Virus record (IMG/VR): IMGVR_UViG_3300031351_000018
Location: 1 to 25,391 of that record
Direction: 5' to 3' (one strand)
Origin: a virus
DNA: 25,391 bases
How positions within the stretch are numbered: position 1 is the first letter of the stretch; every line of letters starts with the position of its first letter. The notes under the pieces were generated by a model that saw only the letters and a list, made by a program, of their open reading frames with translations, was not told the DNA's origin and made no database searches. The position numbers and the translations under genes are program-made. Shown here piece after piece: positions 1-6,252 of the stretch.

Positions 1-1
1 G

Positions 2-964
2 GAGAATAACCCCAGATACAATAAGACCGAGCAGACCTATGCATTCGGCAAGGGGATAATAGAATTCTTTGGGGCGGATGAAGCGGACAAGGTAAGGGGT
101 CCAAGAAGGGATATCCTCTTCATCAATGAGGGCAACAATGTGCCTTGGGAGACAGCCCGGGGGCTTGATATAAGAACCGCCAGATTCACCTTCGTTGACT
201 GGAACCCAGTTGGTGAGTTTTGGGCACACGAACACTGGGTAGGGCAACTTGAGAACGCCTATATCCATTCAACCTATCTTGACGCTCTGGATGTACTACC
301 TTCAGAAGTGGTAGATAACATAGAATCCAATAAAGACAAAGACCCCAACTGGTGGAACATATATGGGTTGGGACTGATAGGTAAAGTTGAGGGGCTTGTC
401 TATCCCCTTTTCTCTCAGGTAGACAGCTTACCGAGTCAAGGGAATCTAATTTACGGTTTAGACTTCGGCTTCTCTGGTGACCCGGCCACATTAACCAAAA
501 ACAGGATATTCCCTGATGAGATATATAGTCAGGAACTGTTTTATGAGCGGGGTCTTACCAATCAGGATATCGCCGTTCTTATGGGTCAACTCGGGGTGGA
601 AAAGCACTCCGATGAGATATGGGCTGATTCAGCCGAGCCGAAATCAATAGAAGAAATCTACCAGCACGGCTTCAATATCAAGGGAGCACCCAAGGGGCCG
701 GGGAGTGTGGAATACGGCCACCAGAAGGTCAGGCAGTATAAACAGTTCTGGACTAAGGACTCATTAAACTGTATCAAAGAGCAGAGGAACTACAGATACA
801 TGCCTGACAAGAACGGGAAGCTCACGGAAAAGACGACTCACCTTTACTCTCACGGGATGGACTCGAGGCGGTATGCGGTGATGGGCTTTTCTGAAGAGCC
901 CGAACCAGAGGAAGCCATCATAGTCTATGATGCTATGGAAACAGTTAGGGAATTAGAGTTATAA
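2..964 (+). CDS. Terminase large subunit, C-terminal part (5' end outside window)
   Basis: DNA-packaging motor ATPase and nuclease; 320 residues are in the window and the frame is open to its left edge. A Walker B-like motif with its acidic end (ILFINE, bases 111-128) marks the ATPase domain. An RNase H-like nuclease domain follows: the YGLDFGF motif has its Asp at 461-463, WADSAEP has an Asp at 625-627, and SHGMDSRRYAV near the C-terminus has an Asp at 860-862. These are the three acidic positions expected of the terminase nuclease family. The Walker A motif must lie upstream. It sits directly before the portal region, the usual order. The first visible ATG (base 140) is internal, since Walker B lies before it. 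Confidence 0.93.
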   Translation, partial: ENNPRYNKTEQTYAFGKGIIEFFGADEADKVRGPRRDILFINEGNNVPWETARGLDIRTARFTFVDWNPVGEFWAHEHWVGQLENAYIHSTYLDALDVLPSEVVDNIESNKDKDPNWWNIYGLGLIGKVEGLVYPLFSQVDSLPSQGNLIYGLDFGFSGDPATLTKNRIFPDEIYSQELFYERGLTNQDIAVLMGQLGVEKHSDEIWADSAEPKSIEEIYQHGFNIKGAPKGPGSVEYGHQKVRQYKQFWTKDSLNCIKEQRNYRYMPDKNGKLTEKTTHLYSHGMDSRRYAVMGFSEEPEPEEAIIVYDAMETVRELEL

Positions 965-995
965 AAAGGAGTAGATATGACTAGGTGGGAATGGA

Positions 996-1208
996 TTGAA
1001 GATATGTCCTGCTTGTTACAGAGTTAATCCCGATGAGGTTGATGAGTGTCTTTACTGCGGCAATGACGACTGGGGAGAGACAGAGCCACCATCTTATGAC
1101 TCTAAAATACCTTATTTAGAGAAGGTAGCACTGGTCCCGACCTGGCTACAGGAATTTGAGAAAGAGGCTGGCTATCATCACCCATATAAGAAGAAGCCGA
1201 AGAAATGA
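996..1208 (+). CDS. Small zinc-ribbon protein
   Basis: 70 residues. An N-terminal four-cysteine zinc ribbon has Cys4-x2-Cys7 and Cys18-x2-Cys21, followed by an acidic middle and a lysine-rich tail. No enzymatic motif is visible, so a nucleic-acid or protein-binding role is only inferred. The start is TTG at 996, six bases after AGGTGGG (983-989); the frame has a stop at 978-980, so no ATG is available before the first cysteine. The TGA stop overlaps the portal ATG (ATGA at 1205-1208), which suggests translational coupling. A 16-codon ATG mini-ORF (977-1027) with a better ribosome binding site overlaps the start in another frame. Confidence 0.75.
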   Translation: MKICPACYRVNPDEVDECLYCGNDDWGETEPPSYDSKIPYLEKVALVPTWLQEFEKEAGYHHPYKKKPKK

Positions 1209-2608
1209 GTATGAAGCAGAAACAAGAAATCCGTTTAAGAGAGTTTGCTCCAAGGGATGAGCTGGAAATCCTGATAAGGGAAGCCACAGCCAGTGTAGAG
1301 GCTGATTTGGCTCTTGAAGATGCAGGCTGGATAAACCTGAGCGGGACAACTGGGGATGTCGTCACACCACGGGAGCGGATAACGAATCTCAAATTGTCCC
1401 GTCTCTATGCCACCAAAGACCCAATGGGGAAACAGGCTATCCGTCTATGGACTGATTATACATTCGGCTCTGGTATGGCTTGGGATGCTGATGATGAGAA
1501 GGCTAAAAAGGCACTAAAGGGGTTTTGGGATTCAAAAGCTAATCAGGCTGTCCTGTCAGCAAGAGGGCAGCGCAAATCATCTGATAAACTACTAATTGAC
1601 GGCGAGATTTTCTTCGCTATCTTCTTGGGAGCTGAGGGCAAGGCGAAGATTAGACGTATTGACCCGTTAGAGATAACTGAGATAATCACCGACCCGGATG
1701 ACAAAGAGGATGTGAAATTCTACCGCCGGCAGTGGACAGATACACAAGGTAAATCGCACACAGATATTTACCGTTCCACAACCAATACCGAGAATGAGGC
1801 GGCCAAAGATGCCACAGGGGCGACTGTCCAGAAGACCGAGGATGCCCTTGTTTATTCTTTGACCTATAACACTACCACCCAGAGAGGGAATCCCTTATTA
1901 TTACCAGCGCTAATCTGGATGAAGTATCACACCAAATTCTTATCATCCAGAATAGCGATTATGCTTGCACTGGCTAAGTTTGCCTGGAGAGACAAGGTAA
2001 AAGGTGGGCAAATAGCCGTAGATGCTCAGAAGGCAAAGTTACACGGAAAGGATATACCAGCAGGCTCTACTTTATTGGAGAATCTTGGGTCTGATATGAC
2101 TCCTATAAAGACAGAGACAGGTGCTCAAGCCGCCTATCAAGATGGCAGGATGATTAAGCTGATGATAGCGGCTGCGGTTGGTATCCCTGAGCAGTATTTT
2201 GGGGACATATCAATCGGCAACCTAGCTACGGCAAAGACAGTAGAACTTCCAATGATGAAGATGTTCCAGTCCTACCAGAAAGTATGGGCTGACACCTACC
2301 AGGATATAGATGAAGTTGTCCTGGAGCATAACCAAGTGCCAGAAGATAAATGGTATATTGACAGGGACTTCCCTGCGATAGCGCCGGCTGATGTGGGTTT
2401 GGCGGCGACAGCCCTTGTTCAGATTTTACAGGTTATGCCCGAATTGGGTTATTCTGATGATGTCAAACAGATAGCCCTAATGACACTAGGAGTGAATGAC
2501 CCGTCTGAGGTATTGGATGAATTGAGCAAAGAAGCAAAAGTAAATCCTGAAATAGCATTGAGTAAAGCACTTAAACAGTTTAGGGAATCATTGATTAAAA
2601 AGGAGTAA
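1205..2608 (+). CDS. Phage portal protein
   Basis: 467 residues, a normal length for a portal, which forms the dodecameric ring at the capsid vertex through which DNA is pumped. The N-terminal part has the helical/beta arrangement seen in SPP1/HK97-type portals (for example LYATKDPMGKQAIRLWTDYT, then a GEIFFAIFL strand and a RIDPLEITEI strand). The long-helix region is at about 225-270, and a VGIPEQYFGD segment near 330 precedes the crown-like C-terminus. It directly follows the terminase and the zinc-ribbon gene, whose TGA overlaps its ATG. The assignment rests on these local patterns plus position; the exact portal subfamily is not certain. Confidence 0.88.
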   Translation: MSMKQKQEIRLREFAPRDELEILIREATASVEADLALEDAGWINLSGTTGDVVTPRERITNLKLSRLYATKDPMGKQAIRLWTDYTFGSGMAWDADDEKAKKALKGFWDSKANQAVLSARGQRKSSDKLLIDGEIFFAIFLGAEGKAKIRRIDPLEITEIITDPDDKEDVKFYRRQWTDTQGKSHTDIYRSTTNTENEAAKDATGATVQKTEDALVYSLTYNTTTQRGNPLLLPALIWMKYHTKFLSSRIAIMLALAKFAWRDKVKGGQIAVDAQKAKLHGKDIPAGSTLLENLGSDMTPIKTETGAQAAYQDGRMIKLMIAAAVGIPEQYFGDISIGNLATAKTVELPMMKMFQSYQKVWADTYQDIDEVVLEHNQVPEDKWYIDRDFPAIAPADVGLAATALVQILQVMPELGYSDDVKQIALMTLGVNDPSEVLDELSKEAKVNPEIALSKALKQFRESLIKKE

Positions 2609-2613
2609 AAAAA

Positions 2614-2703
2614 ATGGGAATACTAATCGGCATCATAGTAATAGCTGCCATTCTCCTCTATGTCGTGATAAAGCAGAGGGGGAATGGTGGCCAGTATGAA
2701 TAA
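2614..2703 (+). CDS. 29-residue single-span membrane peptide
   Basis: A short ORF with an excellent ribosome binding site: AAAAAGGAG precedes the ATG. The product begins MGILIGIIVIAAILLYVVIK and ends in a short polar tail. One hydrophobic segment (about residues 2-18) is followed by Lys and Arg, as expected for a single transmembrane helix with a cytoplasmic basic flank. It fills the gap between the portal stop and the next ribosome binding site exactly, supporting a real gene. Function unknown; its position after the portal is not that of a classical lysis gene. Confidence 0.7.
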   Translation: MGILIGIIVIAAILLYVVIKQRGNGGQYE

Positions 2704-2715
2704 AAGGAGTAAAAA

Positions 2716-2931
2716 ATGGTCGTATGTGAAAAGTGTCAAGATAGAGGATTTACAGAACTAGAACACGGATTAATCAGGGTATTTTGTGACTGTGAAAAGG
2801 GGCAAGCATTGAGAGAAGAGGTAACAGGAGTAGTTAATGACAGTAGTAGCGGAATTGAACAACCTGATAAACTAGCCATCAATTCCCCGAAGCCTAGAAA
2901 ACGCAAGAAAAGGAGCGTCAGGAATGCGTAA
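2716..2931 (+). CDS. Small Cys-rich zinc-binding protein with basic tail
   Basis: 71 residues. Cys4-x2-Cys7 and Cys24-x-Cys26 form a probable zinc site (pattern CxxC-DRGF ... CDCEKG), followed by an acidic/polar linker and a strongly basic C-terminus (PKPRKRKKRSVR). This CxxC...CxC arrangement is common in small phage proteins of unknown role; the basic tail suggests nucleic-acid binding, which is inference. AAAAGGAG lies just before the ATG. Its end overlaps the start of the next gene by 8 bases. Confidence 0.7.
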   Translation: MVVCEKCQDRGFTELEHGLIRVFCDCEKGQALREEVTGVVNDSSSGIEQPDKLAINSPKPRKRKKRSVRNA

Positions 2932-3694
2932 ACTGACAATAGATAAACTCAGGCAATTCATTAGTGCTGGTCAATGTCCTTGGTGCGATAACCACCATAG
3001 CTATATCGTATTAGCAAGACACACTAATCACGCTCATGGAATATCAGCATATGAATTGCGAGAAATGGCAGGACTAAATAGATATTCTAGTATATGCGAC
3101 CCTGATTATTCGGACAAAATGAGGCAAATAGTAAAAAGCCGTCCCGCTGAATTACAAGACCGAATATTGAAGCTGGGCCGCACACCTGAAGTTGCGGCAC
3201 AAAGGGATTTCAAACTTAGACCTGAAGGGCGGACAAATCAATTAACTTGGCTTCTTAGTCCCCAAAGGATTGAAATGTCAGTAGTAGCTATGCATACACC
3301 AGAAGCCAGAGCGAAGATGAGACTAGCATCTCGGAATTGCTCCCCAGAAATTGTTAAACAGCGAACAGAGCGTGTATTGCAGGGTCATATTCAATGGATT
3401 GCTACTCATACCAAAGAAGAAAGAAGTGAAAACCGTAAACATGCTTATCAAACTTGGATAAAAAATACTAGCCAAGAATATGTTGACGAGCATTTTACTA
3501 ATATGCGTAAAATGATTCCACATGATGCTCAAGTAAAAGGAGCACAAGCAGCAGCTAAAGTCATGCCCTTATATCATGCTGACTCAGAATGGAAAAGGCG
3601 CTGGTGGATTAACTTCCAAGCTGGTATGCGAAGAAGAGCAGAGAATAAAGCACTTAAGATACAATTAAGGGAACAGCATGTCAGTTATCACTGA
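2924..3694 (+). CDS. C2H2 zinc-finger (MucR/Ros-like) protein with helical repeats
   Basis: 256 residues. The N-terminus carries Cys18-x2-Cys21 and His33/His36/His38 followed by Gly (HTNHAHG), a single C2H2 finger like those of the prokaryotic Ros/MucR family and of small phage proteins. Residues about 85-200 are polar and helical, with recurring Pro-Glu-x-Arg or Glu-Glu-Arg segments that resemble short DNA-contacting modules in phage nucleases (NUMOD3-like), but I see no GIY-YIG or HNH catalytic motif. The C-terminus is basic. A DNA-binding role is inferred. It starts inside the end of the previous gene (SD AAAAGGAG at 2908-2915) and overlaps the next gene by 17 bases. It is slightly more AT-rich than its neighbours and may be an acquired gene. 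Confidence 0.65.
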   Translation: MRKLTIDKLRQFISAGQCPWCDNHHSYIVLARHTNHAHGISAYELREMAGLNRYSSICDPDYSDKMRQIVKSRPAELQDRILKLGRTPEVAAQRDFKLRPEGRTNQLTWLLSPQRIEMSVVAMHTPEARAKMRLASRNCSPEIVKQRTERVLQGHIQWIATHTKEERSENRKHAYQTWIKNTSQEYVDEHFTNMRKMIPHDAQVKGAQAAAKVMPLYHADSEWKRRWWINFQAGMRRRAENKALKIQLREQHVSYH

Positions 3695-3875
3695 AATTGA
3701 TAGTATTATAACATTACTTGAGAGTGAAATCCCAGCAAACCCAAACGCACCCGCAAATCAAAGACAAAGAAGAAGGCTGCAAAAAGAAGTAGCTAAATAC
3801 TTTGATAAGCTGGAAGATGCGTTTCCATATAGTTCCTTAGAGAAGATTTATAATAGGTATGTAGAAAAGGAGTGA
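3678..3875 (+). CDS. Small hypothetical protein
   Basis: 65 residues, mostly helical and charged, with a basic stretch (NQRQRRRLQKE) in the middle and a C-terminus containing YSSLEKIYNRYVEKE. No recognised domain. The ATG overlaps the end of the zinc-finger gene by 17 bases, with AAGGGAACAGC upstream as a plausible ribosome binding site, which suggests coupling. It ends in TGA just before the next gene and contains the ribosome binding site for it. Its place among head genes suggests a head-assembly or regulatory role, but nothing in the sequence shows this. Confidence 0.6.
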   Translation: MSVITEIDSIITLLESEIPANPNAPANQRQRRRLQKEVAKYFDKLEDAFPYSSLEKIYNRYVEKE

Positions 3876-3878
3876 TAT

Positions 3879-4421
3879 ATGACTTGTATAATTGGTTTAC
3901 TTGATAAGGGTAAAATCTATATGGGTGGGGATAGTGCTGGTGTTGCCAACCTCTCCCTCTCTGTTAGAGCTGACCAGAAAGTCTTTATCAAGGACGATTT
4001 TATAATGGGCTTCACCTCATCTTTCAGAATGGGGCAATTGCTTAGATACAATCTACGGATACCATTTCATCATAACGGTATTGATACTTTTGAATATATG
4101 GTTAGCTCATTCGTTGAGGCCGTTAGAAAGTGCCTCAACGATGGAGGATTTGCCGAAAAGAAGGATGCGAAGGAAAAGGCAGGAACCTTTCTCGTAGGTT
4201 ATCGGAGAAGATTATTTTGTATTGATGAAGATTATCAAGTTGCAGAGCAACTTCTACCCTTCTATGCTGTAGGTTGTGGGGAAGATATTGCTCTAGGAGC
4301 ATTGTTTGCCAATAGCCATCTAGAACCAGAGAAACGGATTCTACAGGCTCTTGAAGCTGCTGAGCAATTTAGTGCAGGTGTTAGACGACCATTTGTGATT
4401 AAGGAAATTTGTGGAGAATAA
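3879..4421 (+). CDS. Proteasome/HslV-type Ntn hydrolase (N-terminal threonine peptidase)
   Basis: 180 residues, close to HslV in length (about 175). The second residue is Thr (MTCIIGL), which would be exposed after Met removal. In mature numbering the nucleophile is Thr1, with Asp17 in YMGGDSAG and Lys33 in DQKVF: exactly the spacing of the proteasome beta/HslV catalytic residues. A FIMGFTSS strand follows, and YAVGCGEDIALGALFA near 130-145 matches the family's GSG-helix motif with Cys in the usual Ser place. AAAAGGAG lies just upstream of the ATG. It is sandwiched between portal-region genes and the MuF gene; no partner ATPase (HslU/ClpX type) is in the window. A role in head maturation or host protein turnover is inference; the fold call is strong. 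Confidence 0.85.
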   Translation: MTCIIGLLDKGKIYMGGDSAGVANLSLSVRADQKVFIKDDFIMGFTSSFRMGQLLRYNLRIPFHHNGIDTFEYMVSSFVEAVRKCLNDGGFAEKKDAKEKAGTFLVGYRRRLFCIDEDYQVAEQLLPFYAVGCGEDIALGALFANSHLEPEKRILQALEAAEQFSAGVRRPFVIKEICGE

Positions 4422-5027
4422 ATGCCATTAAATAAAGACATAGAGAATATCCTTGACCCCATACTGGCTACCTTCTCAGAGACACTAGAATCAACAATAG
4501 GCGGTCAAATATCTGAGACCTATATATCGGGTCAAGCCGAGATGATAACTTGGGGTAAGACCAAGGGTGGAGTTCCGATAGCCTATGAGGGACCGCCGAT
4601 ATCACAGGCTGTAGACTGGGCAGGTAAACATTCCGCCACACTGGTCAAGGGGTTAGATGAAGAAACCAAGAAGCGGTTAGCCCATACTATCAGCCAGGGG
4701 ATTAAGAACAAGAGCGGTATACCAAAACTTTCCAGAGATATCAAGGCGCAGTTCGCCGATATGAGCAAATACCGCTCTGAGCTAATTGCTAAAAATGAAA
4801 CTGCGGAGGCATTGGGCCAGGCTTTTGAGGATAATGGCACGGCTATGGGAATTGACGGCAAGGAATGGGTGACGGCTGGTGATGATTTAGTTAGTGATGG
4901 TTGTGAGGAAAATGAGGCAGCAGGCGTAATCCCATTTAATGAACCATTCCCTAGTGGACATATGAGACCTCCCCGTTTCCCTGGATGCCGATGTACTGCG
5001 GCGCCCGCTCGTTTAAGCAGGAAGTAG
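4422..5027 (+). CDS. MuF-type head morphogenesis protein
   Basis: 201 residues. The C-terminal half has the Mu gpF/SPP1 gp7 signature: SELIAKNETAEALGQAF, then WVTAGDDLVSDGCEENEAAG, then HMRPPRFPGCRCTAAP, with the conserved Cys/His residues (DGC, GH, GCRC) typical of this family. Such proteins are minor capsid components that bind the portal and help head assembly or DNA ejection. The N-terminal half is helical. The ATG abuts the TAA of the Ntn hydrolase gene, with GTGGAG as ribosome binding site. It ends in TAG; its last 15 bases overlap the 3' end of the minus-strand endonuclease gene, but the C-terminus looks complete. Confidence 0.9.
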   Translation: MPLNKDIENILDPILATFSETLESTIGGQISETYISGQAEMITWGKTKGGVPIAYEGPPISQAVDWAGKHSATLVKGLDEETKKRLAHTISQGIKNKSGIPKLSRDIKAQFADMSKYRSELIAKNETAEALGQAFEDNGTAMGIDGKEWVTAGDDLVSDGCEENEAAGVIPFNEPFPSGHMRPPRFPGCRCTAAPARLSRK

Positions 5028-5828
5028 ATAAATATGTTTGCTTATTTTGATAAGGCATTTAGAAAGGTCATGGTAGATATTCATTTCCTTAAGTCGGATG
5101 ACTTTCCATCCTTGGCTTTGAAGATAGGCGTCCTTTATTTTATCTAGCTTTTTACGCTTTGGCAGAGAATGCCAGTAATCACCATCAACCTCTATCACGA
5201 TATGGTGCTGTATTAAGACAAAATCACAGGGATATTTGCCAATGCGATATTCTGTTTCAAAAGGGATACTCAGCTTTTGGAGAGCATCTTTAACAATCAA
5301 TTCTGGTTTAGTAGGGCTTTGACAGTTAGAACTTACCCAAGCTCCAAGACATTGCCTAGAGCAAAAGCGGAATTCGTGAAGTTTGGCTGGTTTTACCCAT
5401 ACTTCTTTACCACACCATTCACATTTGCGAAGTTGGCGTTTCCAGAGTGGATGAGAAGTGCCGGTGATGGTTGCCTTAAATTTATGAGAGCATTCACGGC
5501 TACAAAATTTACTGCGGTCTGTCTCGCATTCGTGAACTTGATAGGCTTGCCCACAAAATTGACAGGTAAGTATTATTTTATCCTTTCTATTCCAAGCAGG
5601 TTTGCCTCTAACTGCTTCGTGTGCTTTGAGAACATTTATTCTAGATTGAGGACTAGGTTTGCCAATTCTCGCCTTACCATTAAAAATGGCACTACAAGCT
5701 TTAGAGCAGAATTTGCCTTTACCTCTCTTGGCTACAGACGGGATGACATAAATTTCCTTACCACAATTGAGGCAATTGGTAGTTGTGCCTGTTTTCCTAT
5801 TGGGTCTAGGTAGTTTTCTCCAATCCAT
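5013..5828 (-). CDS. Free-standing homing-type endonuclease: triple zinc finger plus Vsr/DUF559-like nuclease
   Basis: 271 residues, the only convincing minus-strand gene. Three C4 zinc fingers occur in tandem: Cys19/22/41/45, Cys89/92/109/113 and Cys136/139/156/160, each ending in an FCS-(K/R)-x-C knuckle. The C-terminus is a PD-(D/E)XK-like nuclease domain of the Vsr/DUF559 type: Glu176 (TKPEL), Asp202 (YPCDFVL), Glu213-x-Asp215 (VIEVDGDYWH) and His220, followed by a QGWKVIRLKE strand. This matches the EDxHD homing endonuclease architecture. Likely a selfish element or an exclusion factor against related phages. It overlaps the MuF gene tail to tail by 15 bases. It has its own promoter and no visible ribosome binding site. 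Confidence 0.85.
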   Translation of the reverse strand: MDWRKLPRPNRKTGTTTNCLNCGKEIYVIPSVAKRGKGKFCSKACSAIFNGKARIGKPSPQSRINVLKAHEAVRGKPAWNRKDKIILTCQFCGQAYQVHECETDRSKFCSRECSHKFKATITGTSHPLWKRQLRKCEWCGKEVWVKPAKLHEFRFCSRQCLGAWVSSNCQSPTKPELIVKDALQKLSIPFETEYRIGKYPCDFVLIQHHIVIEVDGDYWHSLPKRKKLDKIKDAYLQSQGWKVIRLKEMNIYHDLSKCLIKISKHIYLLPA

Positions 5829-5834
5829 ACTACT

Positions 5835-5863
5835 ATTATAACATAAAAATGAATAAGATACAA
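5835..5863 (-). promoter_or_regulatory. Candidate leaderless promoter of the endonuclease gene
   Basis: On the minus strand a perfect -10 box TATAAT (5835-5840) lies six bases before the ATG, with TTGTAT (5858-5863) exactly 17 bases further upstream as a weak -35. Transcription would begin at or next to the start codon, fitting the lack of a Shine-Dalgarno sequence. A TTGACA on the same strand (5890-5895) with another TATAAT (5871-5876) is spaced by only 13 bases. Confidence 0.5.
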
Positions 5864-5934
5864 GCGAAGCATTATAGCAATAGCATAGTTGTCAAGAACT
5901 GCGAGTGTGCTCTAGCTCCTGCGAGGTTGCCTAA

Positions 5935-6075
5935 ATGACAGAACAGCAAGACCTGGAACTCAAGAAGGCACTTGAGAAGATAGACTGGCCGATTGAATAC
6001 GGAAGTGTTAAGATAACATTGAGAAACGGCAAACCGACTCTAATAACCATAGAGAGGACGGTTAAGCTAGATTAA
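5935..6075 (+). CDS. DUF2292 (YezD-like) small protein
   Basis: 46 residues (begins MTEQQDLELKKALEKIDWPI). The core pattern KALEKI...YGSVKITLRNGK followed by ITIERTVKLD matches the YezD/DUF2292 family, in which a KAL-x-x-I helix is followed by a small beta hairpin (GSV-x-I-x-x-x-x-GK) and an I-E-(R/K)-T-x-K-x-R-like end. Family function is unknown. A GAGGTT ribosome binding site (5923-5928) lies seven bases from the ATG. It stands alone between the endonuclease insertion and an AT-rich repeat region. Confidence 0.7.
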   Translation: MTEQQDLELKKALEKIDWPIEYGSVKITLRNGKPTLITIERTVKLD

Positions 6076-6091
6076 ATAATTAATGATATAT

Positions 6092-6137
6092 TATTACTAG
6101 CATATTACTGCTAATATATTACTAAAAGTATATTACT
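6092..6137 (+). repeat. Four TATTACT repeats in AT-rich region
   Basis: TATTACT occurs at 6092-6098, 6103-6109, 6117-6123 and 6131-6137, with start-to-start distances of 11, 14 and 14 bases. The last three lie in a longer near-repeat (A-TATTACT). A separate direct repeat TAGTCTGAA occurs at 6141-6149 and 6184-6192. The spacing is close to one or one-and-a-half helical turns, as in protein-binding arrays, but no function is shown. The region 6076-6196 contains no ORF of note. Confidence 0.55.
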
Positions 6138-6196
6138 ATCTAGTCTGAAGATAAAAACGCAGTAACTTTTAATCAAATAGACTTAGTCTGAATCGG

Positions 6197-6235
6197 AGGA
6201 ACCGACAGGCAGAAATGTTTGTCGGTTCCTTTTTG
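6197..6235 (+). terminator. Intrinsic terminator before the protease gene
   Basis: A perfect 11-bp stem (AGGAACCGACA, 6197-6207, with TGTCGGTTCCT, 6220-6230) encloses a 12-base loop and runs into TTTTTG. It lies only 18 bases before the next ATG, so downstream head genes need read-through, antitermination or another promoter. Confidence 0.85.
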
Positions 6236-6252
6236 TATTTAAGGAGATAATC

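Noticed and set aside
5277-5813. 178-codon + strand ORF opposite the endonuclease gene
   Set aside because: It is antisense to a gene with three zinc fingers and a nuclease motif; no ribosome binding site and no sensible protein pattern.
6092-6137. CRISPR array
   Set aside because: Repeats are only 7 bases and spacing 11-14; no repeat-spacer structure of CRISPR size anywhere in the window.
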